Shown here: positions 6,998 through 13,405 of the stretch, one piece after another
Position numbering within the stretch: position 1 is the stretch's first letter
Layout of the letters: the number at the start of each line of letters is the position of its first letter
NCBI GenBank assembly: GCA_016198545.1
Contig: JACQIJ010000234.1
Coordinates: forward strand, 1 to 13,405
Direction: 5' to 3'
Source: Pseudomonadota bacterium
GTDB lineage: Bacteria > Pseudomonadota > Alphaproteobacteria > Micavibrionales > Micavibrionaceae
Length of the DNA stretch: 13,405 bases
Position numbers and translations under genes: made by a program
The notes under the pieces: model-generated
What the model saw: the letters and a program-made list of their open reading frames with translations, nothing else
Told to the model about the DNA's origin: nothing
The model's database searches: none

Positions 6998-7007
6998 CAA
7001 ATATAAT
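6980..7007 (+). promoter_or_regulatory. Candidate ugd promoter
   Basis: TTGGTG (6980-6985) and a perfect TATAAT (7002-7007) are separated by 16 nt, which fits a sigma-70-type promoter. The expected start near 7014 leaves a leader of about 59 nt before ugd. The spacer region holds the near-palindrome TTGGTGCGCCAA (6980-6991), which also lies between the boxes of the divergent promoter and could be an operator. This is motif evidence only. Confidence 0.5.
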
Positions 7008-7020
7008 GATTTTATGTACA

Positions 7021-7041
7021 TGCGAAATGCGCTATTTTGCA
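7021..7041 (+). promoter_or_regulatory. Small hairpin in the ugd leader
   Basis: TGCGAAAT (7021-7028) can pair with ATTTTGCA (7034-7041) around a 5-nt loop, with one G-U wobble. It lies between the candidate promoter and the ribosome binding site (AAAGGA, 7060-7065). It has no T run, so it is not a terminator. A role in mRNA stability is possible, but it may be chance. Confidence 0.3.
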
Positions 7042-7072
7042 CACTTCTCTGACTGTTTGAAAGGATATTTCA

Positions 7073-8425
7073 ATGCGCATCGGTGTTGTCGGAACGGGTT
7101 ATGTCGGGCTTGTATCGGGCACGTGTTTTGCCGAATTCGGCAATGAAGTCATGTGCGTGGACAGGGATGCCGAAAAGATCAAAGCCCTCAAGAAAGGCAA
7201 AATCCCGATTTTTGAACCCGGCCTGGAGGGCCTTCTGGCAAGACAGATAGGGGCCGGCCGTATTGATTTTACAACGATGCTGCGGGAGGCCGTTGAAGAC
7301 TGCGATGCCGTATTCATCGCCGTGGGAACGCCGCCGCGCAGCGATGACGGCCATGCCGATCTTACATACGTTTACGATGCCGCACGCGAAATAGCGGGGT
7401 ATCTGAAAGGCTACACGGTCGTCGTGACGAAATCCACCGTCCCCGTCGGCACGGCGAGCGAGATTTACCGCATCATGCGCGCTGCGCGGCCTGATGCCGA
7501 TTTCGATGTGGTTTCAAATCCGGAGTTTTTGCGCGAAGGGGCGGCCGTGCAGGATTTTATGCGGCCCGACCGCGTCGTCATCGGCACGACATCCGGACGC
7601 GCGCAGAAAGTCATGCGTGAACTGTACCGGTCGCTGTACCTGAACGAAACGCCTGTCGTCTTCATGGCGCGGGAGACGGCGGAGATCACCAAATACGCGG
7701 CGAACGCTTTCCTGGCCACGAAGATTACATTCATCAACGAGATCGCCGATCTGTGCGAAAAGGCGGGCGCGAACGTGCAGGAAGTGGCGAAAGCCATCGG
7801 CCTCGACGGGCGCATCGGCGGGAAATTCCTGCATGCCGGTCCGGGCTACGGCGGATCGTGCTTCCCCAAGGATACGCTGGCCCTGACGCAGACGGGCCGG
7901 AAGCTGGGCGCGCCGCAGCGCATCGTCGAAACGGTCGTGCAGGTCAACGCGCAGCGGCAGAAAGACATGGCTGACCGCATCATCGCCGCCTGCGGCGGAT
8001 CGGTGAAGGGAAGGAAAATCGGCGTTCTGGGCGTTGCTTTCAAGCCCAACACGGATGACGTACGCGACGCGCCGAGTCTGATCATCATCCCGGCATTGCA
8101 GGAGGAGGGAGCAGACATCGCGGCTTACGATCCGGAAGCCGCGGAACAGGCGCAAAAGCACCTTGAACAGGTCGAATGGAAAAAAGACCCCTACGCCGTC
8201 GCCGAAGGAGCCGATGCCCTTGTCATTATCACCGAATGGAACGAGTTCCGCGCGCTTGACCTTGAGCGCGTCGGCGGCACGATGAGCGAACGCCTCATAA
8301 TCGACCTGCGCAATATCTACAAGCCGCAGGAGATGGAGCAGGCGGGGTTCCGCTATGTTTCCATCGGCCGGCAGGAAGTGCTGCCGAAGGCGGAACGCGC
8401 CTTGCGAAGGGTTTCCGGGAACTGA
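7073..8425 (+). CDS. ugd: UDP-glucose 6-dehydrogenase
   Basis: Ugd oxidises UDP-glucose to UDP-glucuronate with two NAD+, supplying uronic acid for capsule, exopolysaccharide or LPS. The 450-residue protein has the N-terminal NAD-binding GTGYVG (7-12) and Asp30 at the end of the second strand. It also has VGTPPRSDDG (84-93), STVPVGT (121-127), NPEFLREG (149-156) and the active-site loop GPGYGGSCFPKD (256-267) with catalytic Cys263. The C-terminal UDP-binding domain shows GVAFKPNTDDVRDAPS. AAAGGA lies 7 nt before the ATG. cysD starts 13 nt after the stop, so this gene probably opens a ugd-cysD-cysNC-cysQ operon. GDP-mannose dehydrogenase is related, but the motif set fits Ugd better. Confidence 0.95.
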   Translation: MRIGVVGTGYVGLVSGTCFAEFGNEVMCVDRDAEKIKALKKGKIPIFEPGLEGLLARQIGAGRIDFTTMLREAVEDCDAVFIAVGTPPRSDDGHADLTYVYDAAREIAGYLKGYTVVVTKSTVPVGTASEIYRIMRAARPDADFDVVSNPEFLREGAAVQDFMRPDRVVIGTTSGRAQKVMRELYRSLYLNETPVVFMARETAEITKYAANAFLATKITFINEIADLCEKAGANVQEVAKAIGLDGRIGGKFLHAGPGYGGSCFPKDTLALTQTGRKLGAPQRIVETVVQVNAQRQKDMADRIIAACGGSVKGRKIGVLGVAFKPNTDDVRDAPSLIIIPALQEEGADIAAYDPEAAEQAQKHLEQVEWKKDPYAVAEGADALVIITEWNEFRALDLERVGGTMSERLIIDLRNIYKPQEMEQAGFRYVSIGRQEVLPKAERALRRVSGN

Positions 8426-8438
8426 TAGTATCGACGCC

Positions 8439-9236
8439 ATGTACCATTACCTCGACGATCTTGAAAACCGCACGATTTATATTCTCCGCGAAGCCTATAA
8501 CCGGGTCGAGCCGCTGGCGATGCTGTGGTCCATCGGCAAGGATTCCAACGCTTTGTTGTGGATGATCCGCAAGGCGTTTTACGGCCGCGTGCCGTTCCCG
8601 CTGGTGCAGCTCGACACGGAAATGGAACTGCCCGAAGTCTATGAATTCCGCGATTTTTTGGTCAAGGAGTGGGGTTTGCCATTGAAGGTGGAACTGTGCC
8701 CGCCGGAAAAGGACATGGACCAGACCCTGCCGCCCGCCACCCGCGCCGCGACGCGCAAGACGGTGGGATTACGCAACCTGCTGGAGCGCGAGAAATACCG
8801 CGGCATCATCGCGGGCATCCGGCGCGACGAGCAATCGATGCGGGCGAAGGAGCGCGTGTTCTCCCCGCGCACTTTGGATGGGGCGTGGGATTTCAAGGAT
8901 CAGCCCGCCGAGTTTTGGGATCAATATAAAACCGACTTCCCCGACGGCTGCCATGTGCGCATCCACCCGCTGCTGCACTGGACGGAAATCGACATCTGGC
9001 GTTATACGAAGCGCGAAAATATCCCCATCGTACCGCTGTATTTTTCACGGAACGGCAAGCGTTATCGGAGTCTGGGGGAGAAAAATATCACCTTCCCGAT
9101 CGACAGCAACGCCGCGACGATTGATGATATCATTCACGAACTGGAAACGACGAACACCTCCGAACGCGCAGGGCGTTCGATGGATCATGAGAGTGAGGAC
9201 AGTTTTGAACGATTGAGAGCGTCCGGTTACATGTAA
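8439..9236 (+). CDS. cysD: Sulfate adenylyltransferase subunit 2 (divergent CysD/NodP branch)
   Basis: CysD is the catalytic ATP-pyrophosphatase subunit of ATP sulfurylase; with CysN it makes APS from sulfate and ATP. The 265-residue protein has the PP-loop SIGKDS (31-36), GIRRDEQ (126-132, for the usual GARRDEE), HPLLHWTEIDIWRY (176-189) and a CysD-type C-terminus (SERAGRSMDH, ending in GYM). The LDTEMELPEVYEFRD segment replaces the usual VDTGWKF...EFRD. It is shorter than the roughly 300-residue enterobacterial protein. I chose the ATG at 8439 because homology starts at MYHYLDDLENR; a longer frame from 8355 lies mostly inside ugd. There is no strong ribosome binding site, so coupling to ugd is likely. 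A PAPS reductase (CysH) is less likely because the next gene is CysNC. Confidence 0.9.
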   Translation: MYHYLDDLENRTIYILREAYNRVEPLAMLWSIGKDSNALLWMIRKAFYGRVPFPLVQLDTEMELPEVYEFRDFLVKEWGLPLKVELCPPEKDMDQTLPPATRAATRKTVGLRNLLEREKYRGIIAGIRRDEQSMRAKERVFSPRTLDGAWDFKDQPAEFWDQYKTDFPDGCHVRIHPLLHWTEIDIWRYTKRENIPIVPLYFSRNGKRYRSLGEKNITFPIDSNAATIDDIIHELETTNTSERAGRSMDHESEDSFERLRASGYM

Positions 9237-9241
9237 CAACC

Positions 9242-9303
9242 GTCATCCCGAACGAATGTGAGGGATCTTCGATGGTAAGATTTCTCGCTACGCTCGAAAT
9301 GAC
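9242..9303. repeat. REP-like imperfect palindrome between cysD and cysNC
   Basis: A 62-nt imperfect palindrome fills most of the 79-nt gap. Its outer ends are GTCAT (9242-9246) and ATGAC (9299-9303), followed inward by CGA and TCG pairs and an inner AGGGATCTT against AAGATTTCT. Most mismatches are transitions that become G-U pairs in RNA. The layout resembles dispersed GTCAT...ATGAC intergenic palindromes in many bacterial genomes. I see no second copy in this window. It ends next to the cysNC ribosome binding site (AGGAGAG, 9304-9310). Confidence 0.7.
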
Positions 9304-9315
9304 AGGAGAGAAACA

Positions 9316-11238
9316 ATGACCCACCTTGAACACCAGCATCTGCGCGTCGTTATCGTCGGCCATGTCGATCATGGGAAATCGACGCTGATCGGCCGCCTGC
9401 TCTACGACACGAACAGCCTGCCCGAGGGCAAGAAGGAAGAACTGGAGCGCATCAGCAAAAAGCGCGGCGCGGACGTCATCGAATGGTCGTTCGCCCTCGA
9501 CGCCTTCCAGGCCGAGCGCGACCAGGCCATCACCATCGATACCACGCAGATATGGTTTAAAACGAAGCTGCGCGATTACGTGATCATCGACGCGCCGGGC
9601 CACCGTGAGTTTTTGAAAAACATGATTTCCGGCGCGGCCGCGGCAGACGCGGCCATTCTGGTGGTTGACGCAGCCGAAGGCGTACGGGAGCAGACGCGGC
9701 GGCATGCCTACCTTCTGAACCTCATCGGCATGCGGCAGGTGGCAGTGGTCATCAACAAGATGGATCTCGTCAATCACGACGTGGAGCGGTTTCAGGAGGT
9801 GGCAAAGGAAATCACGTTGTATCTGAAATCCATCGGCCTGAGCCCGACGCACATCCTGCCCATTTCCGCGCGCCACGGCGACATGATCGCAAGCAACGGC
9901 GGCAGGCTCTCATGGCATCAGGGCAAGACGCTGCTTGAGGTGTTTGACAGTTTCGAGGTTGCCGCGCCGCCGACCGCAAGGGCGCTGCGCCTTCCCGTTC
10001 AGGATGTCTATTTTCAGGATGGCGGCAAGCGCATCATCGCGGGCCGCGTCGAAACCGGTATCCTGCGCAAGGGCGATATGTTGCTGTTCTCCCCCACCGG
10101 CGAAAAGGCAAAAGTCACATCGCTGGAAATCTGGCCGCCGAACAAGGACAAGGTCGAGGCGCATGCGGGGGAATCCATCGGTTTTACGCTCGACCAGAAA
10201 ATCTTTGTCGAGCGCGGCCATACGGCAAGCCACGAGAAAAACCCGCCGATGCTCTCGAATGTTTTCAGATCCAGCATTTTCTGGCTGTCGGACGATCCGC
10301 TGAAAGTCGGCAACAGCTATAAAGTACGCTACGGCACGGCGGAGTCGATGGTCACCGTACAATCCATCGACAAAGTTATCGACACGCAGGACCTGGCGCA
10401 GGACGACAGGGGCCGTGAAGTGGCGCGCAACATGGTTGCGGAAGTAACGCTGCGCGCACGCGACCTGCTGCCTGTCGACCCGTACACGGACAATTTCCGC
10501 ACCGGGCGGATGGTGATTTACGATGGTCACGACGTCGCGGGCGGCGGCACGGTCAGCATGGAAGGCTATGCCGACCAGCGCCGTAACACGGCCGCCAAGT
10601 CGCAGAATATTTATACAGTCGAGCATCTGCTCGACCGTGAAAACCGCGCGCACCTGAAAGGGCATTACGGCGGCGTGTTCTGGTTCACCGGCCTGTCCGG
10701 CGCGGGTAAATCGACGCTGGCGATGGCGACCGAAAAAGCGCTGTTCGAAAAGGGCTACCACACCTATGTGCTCGACGGCGACAACGTGCGTCACGGCCTT
10801 TGTGCAGACCTTGGGTTCTCGCCCGAAGACCGCGCGGAGAATATCCGCCGCGTGGGCGAAGTCGCGGGTCTGATGTCCGATGCCGGGCAGATCGTCATTA
10901 CGGCGTTCATATCGCCGTACCGTTCCGACCGCGATCGCGCGCGCAAGGCCGCGCCGGCGCATTTCCATGAAATCCATGTGAAAGCGGATCTTGCCACTTG
11001 CGAAAGGCGCGATCCTAAAGGGCTTTATAAAAAGGCGCGAAAAGGCGAGATCAGTGATTTCACCGGCATCGATTCGCCTTACGAGCCGCCGGATAATCCG
11101 GAGATAGTCGTCGATACGGAGAACAACGATATCGACACCTGCGTTACGCAGATACTGCGTTATATAGAGCAGGTTATAATTCTGCCTGCCGCTGCGCAAA
11201 AAGACAGGAAGAAGGAAAAGGTTCTTGCAACCCGATAA
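9316..11238 (+). CDS. cysNC: Bifunctional sulfate adenylyltransferase subunit 1 / adenylylsulfate kinase
   Basis: This fusion, arranged like rhizobial NodQ, drives APS synthesis with GTP hydrolysis and then phosphorylates APS to PAPS. The CysN half (about 1-430) is EF-Tu-like: G1 GHVDHGKS (15-22), AITIDTT (71-77), G3 DAPGH (92-96), G4 NKMD (147-150) and ISAR (183-186), then beta-barrel domains. The G3 region reads DAPGHREFLKNMISGAA, closer to EF-1A-type translation factors than to enterobacterial CysN (DTPGHEQYTRNMATGAS). The CysC half (about 450-620) has GLSGAGKS (459-466), DGDNVRHGL (487-495) and FISPYRSDR (531-539). A basic tail of about 20 residues follows. AGGAGAG precedes the ATG. The 3' end overlaps cysQ by 14 nt. 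Confidence 0.95.
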   Translation: MTHLEHQHLRVVIVGHVDHGKSTLIGRLLYDTNSLPEGKKEELERISKKRGADVIEWSFALDAFQAERDQAITIDTTQIWFKTKLRDYVIIDAPGHREFLKNMISGAAAADAAILVVDAAEGVREQTRRHAYLLNLIGMRQVAVVINKMDLVNHDVERFQEVAKEITLYLKSIGLSPTHILPISARHGDMIASNGGRLSWHQGKTLLEVFDSFEVAAPPTARALRLPVQDVYFQDGGKRIIAGRVETGILRKGDMLLFSPTGEKAKVTSLEIWPPNKDKVEAHAGESIGFTLDQKIFVERGHTASHEKNPPMLSNVFRSSIFWLSDDPLKVGNSYKVRYGTAESMVTVQSIDKVIDTQDLAQDDRGREVARNMVAEVTLRARDLLPVDPYTDNFRTGRMVIYDGHDVAGGGTVSMEGYADQRRNTAAKSQNIYTVEHLLDRENRAHLKGHYGGVFWFTGLSGAGKSTLAMATEKALFEKGYHTYVLDGDNVRHGLCADLGFSPEDRAENIRRVGEVAGLMSDAGQIVITAFISPYRSDRDRARKAAPAHFHEIHVKADLATCERRDPKGLYKKARKGEISDFTGIDSPYEPPDNPEIVVDTENNDIDTCVTQILRYIEQVIILPAAAQKDRKKEKVLATR

Positions 11239-12052
11239 GCTTCTTTTGCATCCTGCCGCTCTGTGCAATATGGCGCGGCGCATCGCCATCGAGGCGGGGC
11301 ACGCGACCCTCGCGCATTTCGATGAATCCGGCTATGCGGGCGCGGAGACAAAGGGAGATGGTTCGCCCGTCACCGTTGCCGACCGCGAAGCGGAAGAAAT
11401 CATCGGAAAAAAGCTGAAAGATATATTGCCCGATATTCCCATTATCGGCGAGGAGGCGGCGGAGGCGGGGAACCTGCCGGATCTTTCGGGCGCGGATTAT
11501 TTCTGGCTGGTCGATTCGCTCGACGGGACCAAGGAATTCATATCCGGCAGCGGCGATTACACCGTGAATATCGCGCTGGTTCATAACGGCGCGCCAATTC
11601 TGGGCGTCGTCTATGCCCCCGTCAAAGGCGAGTTATATGCGGGCTGCGGCGAAGGAACGGCCATCCGCTGGCTGGAGGATACGAATGTGGAGAAAGTCAT
11701 TCATGTGCGCAGGCCTCCGAAGGAAGGCCTGACGGTCGTTGCCAGCCGCAATCATGGCGACGGCGGCAGGCTGAACGCGTTTCTGGACGGCCACAAGGTC
11801 GAAAAACTTATAAAACGTGGCAGCTCCCTGAAAATCTGTGCGGTGGCGGCGGGAAAGGCGGATTTATATCCGCGCTTCGGCCCGACCTGCGAATGGGATA
11901 CGGCGGCGGGCGATGCGATACTGCGCGCGGCGGGGGGGGTTCTGGCAACAACCGGCGGGCGGCCCTTCACCTACGGCCATGCGGGGCGCAAATTCCTGAA
12001 CCCGGAATTCATCGCCGCGCCGACGGATTTTTTCAGTGATAGCATTCCTTAA
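11225..12052 (+). CDS. cysQ: 3'(2'),5'-bisphosphate nucleotidase (PAP phosphatase)
   Basis: CysQ converts PAP to AMP and phosphate, removing the inhibitory by-product of PAPS-dependent sulfonate transfer or reduction. The 275-residue protein has SPVTVAD (47-53), GEEAAEA (75-81), DSLDGTKEF (97-105), the CysQ-specific GSSLK (199-203) with KADLYPR (211-217), and WDTAAGDAIL (224-233). The start is a TTG at 11225, with AAGGA 8 nt upstream inside the end of cysNC. The first ATG, at 11270, would remove part of the first helix. The 14-nt overlap with cysNC suggests coupled translation and ties the enzyme to PAPS metabolism. Its 3' end overlaps the convergent gene at 12033 by 20 nt, and I see no separate terminator. 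Confidence 0.93.
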   Translation: MQPDKLLLHPAALCNMARRIAIEAGHATLAHFDESGYAGAETKGDGSPVTVADREAEEIIGKKLKDILPDIPIIGEEAAEAGNLPDLSGADYFWLVDSLDGTKEFISGSGDYTVNIALVHNGAPILGVVYAPVKGELYAGCGEGTAIRWLEDTNVEKVIHVRRPPKEGLTVVASRNHGDGGRLNAFLDGHKVEKLIKRGSSLKICAVAAGKADLYPRFGPTCEWDTAAGDAILRAAGGVLATTGGRPFTYGHAGRKFLNPEFIAAPTDFFSDSIP

Positions 12053-12770
12053 TAAGAACATCGAGGGCAGGTTCGAAATTTTTTATATCGAATGACATTG
12101 CCTGCGTCGCTTCGCTGTAGGGCGTCAGTTCAATGACAAGCCTTTCGCGCCCCTTGATATTGCGTACGAATTCCACCGGGTTGGGGGCAAAGGCGCTGGC
12201 GAAATCGAGGGAAAGATCCCATTCTTCCGTTACCTTCGTAAGGTTGTCCATTTTGTATGTAATGATAATTTTTTTCGTCTGAGAGGGCGTCTTTACGAGC
12301 GGCGACTTCCAGTCCATAAAGACTTCGGTATTTCTGTTTTTACACTCAACGGCGAAGGTGGGCGTACGCTTGTACCCCATTCTTGTGGTCGATTCTTGCG
12401 CCGAATCGACTTTAAGGGCTGTAATTTTTTCCTGCATGTCGTTAATGCGCGTGGAAACGGTCCAAAAGCCGAACTGCGCCATCTCCGCTGCCTGCGCCTG
12501 CTGCTTTTTTTCATTTATGACGCCCAGCTCGACGGCAATGCGGTCATAACAAATGAGCCTTTCGCCACGTTCCGGAAGCGTTGCGCAATATTGGAGATCG
12601 CTGATCGCCTTGACGCTGCTGCTGGCGGCCGGCGCAACCGATTCCATTGTCTGGGCGGACAGTAAAGATATCGGAAACATGAAAATCGTCACAAGCAACG
12701 GGATTATCAGCAGGCCCCTGCGTTTCCTGCATCCGTTTTCTAAAGCTTTGCGGTTTTTTCCTGTAAGCAT
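12033..12770 (-). CDS. Secreted protein resembling the VasI/TagO family
   Basis: The 245-residue product has a long basic n-region (KNRKALENGCRKRR) and a hydrophobic segment at about 19-38 ending in LLSAQ, so it is a signal peptide or N-terminal anchor. The mature part starts with YCATLPERGERLICYD (61-76), the Cys-x11-CYD pattern of VasI/TagO-like proteins associated with type VI secretion and of other proteobacterial secreted proteins. The C-terminal half (about 138-243), with FMDW, TYKMD, EEWDLS and FDIKNFEPAL, fits the same beta-rich fold. C62/C74 and C143/C243 could form disulfides. No other type VI gene is in the window, so I do not claim a secretion role. The ATG lies 1 nt after the pleD stop with only a weak ribosome binding site, so coupling is likely. 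The family call is from memory of motifs. Confidence 0.7.
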   Translation of the reverse strand: MLTGKNRKALENGCRKRRGLLIIPLLVTIFMFPISLLSAQTMESVAPAASSSVKAISDLQYCATLPERGERLICYDRIAVELGVINEKKQQAQAAEMAQFGFWTVSTRINDMQEKITALKVDSAQESTTRMGYKRTPTFAVECKNRNTEVFMDWKSPLVKTPSQTKKIIITYKMDNLTKVTEEWDLSLDFASAFAPNPVEFVRNIKGRERLVIELTPYSEATQAMSFDIKNFEPALDVLIKECYH

Positions 12771-12771
12771 A

Positions 12772-13405
12772 TCACTCTATGAGGTTGCGGGTGTCATGTA
12801 CGAAGTCTTCAGGATTCAGTTTAGCAAATTTTTCGAAGTAAGCGCAATTTCGGCCTTCGCTTTTGGCTTTATACAGCATTTTGTCGGCTCTTTTCAAAAC
12901 ATCGCCAAGCATGTGATCGCCGGGTTCGATAATGGCGCCGCCTATGGATGTCGTAATCGTCAGGTGTCCCTCCGGAACCTTGCAGCGGAATGGCTTTTCC
13001 GCGATCGAGCGGCGCAGACGGTCGGCGATCAGCATCGATACTTCATCCAGCGTATCGGGCAGAATAGCCACGAATTCCTCCCCGCCGAGGCGCGCCACGA
13101 GATCGAAACTGCGCAGGTTGTCGTGCAGGCGGAAAGCGAATGTCTTTAAAACCTCGTCCCCGATGCCGTGCCCGTACGTGTCGTTGACCTTCTTGAAGTG
13201 ATCGATGTCAAGTATCAGCATGCATACGTTCTTTTTTTGATCGCGGCTTTTCTCCAGGAGCTTCTGCAGGTGAACCTCCATGTAACGGCGATTGTAAAGC
13301 CCCGTCAGGGAGTCCGTCAGAGCCATCGATAGACTGACTTCGTAGTTCGCTTTTAGCCGCTCCTGAAACCTTTTTCTGCGGATCTGGGTGCGGGCGCGCG
13401 CCAGG
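12772..13405 (-). CDS. pleD: PleD-type diguanylate cyclase, C-terminal part (5' truncated by window edge)
   Basis: The frame is open to the right edge, giving 210 C-terminal residues; an ATG at 13326 is internal. A GGDEF domain fills about residues 30-195 of the fragment: DSLTGLYNRRY (31-41), LDIDHFKKVND with the metal-binding Asp, the active site GGEEF (107-111) and TSIGGA, ending KADKMLYKAKSEGRN-like. The inhibitory I-site RxxD is present as RSFD (98-101), the normal 5 residues before GGEEF, so both catalysis and c-di-GMP feedback appear intact. The upstream helix, TQIRRKRFQERLKANYE, matches the linker joining the receiver domains to GGDEF in Caulobacter PleD. The receiver domains would lie outside the window. 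It makes c-di-GMP, which affects motility, development and polysaccharide production. Confidence 0.88.
   Translation of the reverse strand, partial: LARARTQIRRKRFQERLKANYEVSLSMALTDSLTGLYNRRYMEVHLQKLLEKSRDQKKNVCMLILDIDHFKKVNDTYGHGIGDEVLKTFAFRLHDNLRSFDLVARLGGEEFVAILPDTLDEVSMLIADRLRRSIAEKPFRCKVPEGHLTITTSIGGAIIEPGDHMLGDVLKRADKMLYKAKSEGRNCAYFEKFAKLNPEDFVHDTRNLIE

Noticed and set aside
6282..7052. 256-residue open frame on the plus strand opposite the phosphatase gene
   Set aside because: It overlaps the complete metal-binding signature of the phosphatase on the other strand and has no domain of its own.
8355..8438. Longer N-terminus for CysD beginning at 8355
   Set aside because: The extra 28 residues lie mostly inside ugd in another frame, are Cys/Arg-rich, and have no similarity to CysD, whose homology begins at the ATG at 8439.
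7514..8440. 308-residue open frame on the minus strand opposite ugd
   Set aside because: Antisense to an intact ugd. It looks like a codon-bias shadow with no ribosome binding site that stands out.
9130..9876. 248-residue minus-strand frame spanning the cysD/cysNC junction
   Set aside because: It crosses the REP-like palindrome and is antisense to both genes; the composition is that of a shadow frame.
9910..11289. 459-residue open frame on the minus strand opposite cysNC
   Set aside because: It lies wholly antisense to well-supported cysNC and cysQ, has a Arg/His-rich composition typical of shadow frames in GC-rich DNA, and shows no recognisable domain.
1..13405. CRISPR array, tRNA/rRNA genes, insertion sequences, defence or toxin-antitoxin genes
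   Set aside because: No regularly spaced direct repeats, no tRNA-like cloverleaf or rRNA segment, no transposase or integrase motifs, and no defence-type gene pair were seen.

Overview
The window looks like chromosomal DNA of an alphaproteobacterium, fairly GC-rich and densely coded. The reasons are a PleD-type response-regulator diguanylate cyclase at the right edge, a SapC-family protein, a divergent anmK/tyrS pair that I recall from alphaproteobacteria, and fused CysNC. I cannot place it below class. A Rhodospirillales- or Micavibrio-like lineage is possible but is only a guess. No rRNA, tRNA, CRISPR array, transposase or phage structural gene is visible.

Layout, left to right. (1) Positions 1-210 hold the 3' end of an unrecognised + strand gene, closed by a strong bidirectional terminator at 232-263. 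(2) A minus-strand pair, anmK then tsaC (Sua5 type), with overlapping ends. It handles anhydro-MurNAc recycling and tRNA t6A synthesis. (3) tyrS, divergent from anmK with only 15 nt between the start codons. (4) Four minus-strand genes: an inositol-monophosphatase-family enzyme, a SapC-family protein, a small HTH plus coiled-coil protein, and a Cys-rich secreted protein of unknown function. Rho-independent terminators follow the SapC and HTH genes. (5) A + strand cluster ugd-cysD-cysNC-cysQ from 7073 to 12052. It is tightly packed, except for a REP-like palindrome between cysD and cysNC. (6) A minus-strand pair at the right edge: the 3' part of pleD, then a secreted protein resembling the type VI-associated VasI/TagO family.

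The most coherent system is region 5. Ugd makes UDP-glucuronate, CysD and CysN make APS, CysC makes PAPS, and CysQ removes the PAP left after sulfonate transfer. There is no reductase (cysH, cysI, cysJ) in the window. The CysN and CysD sequences belong to a branch that departs from the enterobacterial type at several motifs. A role in making sulfated, uronate-containing surface polysaccharide is therefore a reasonable hypothesis, but no sulfotransferase or glycosyltransferase lies in the window to prove it.

The rest is ordinary conserved chromosome. The least explained proteins are the Cys-rich secreted protein (3599-4306), the HTH plus coiled-coil protein (4414-5055) and the fragment at 1-210. 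I do not see clear evidence of a wholly new system.
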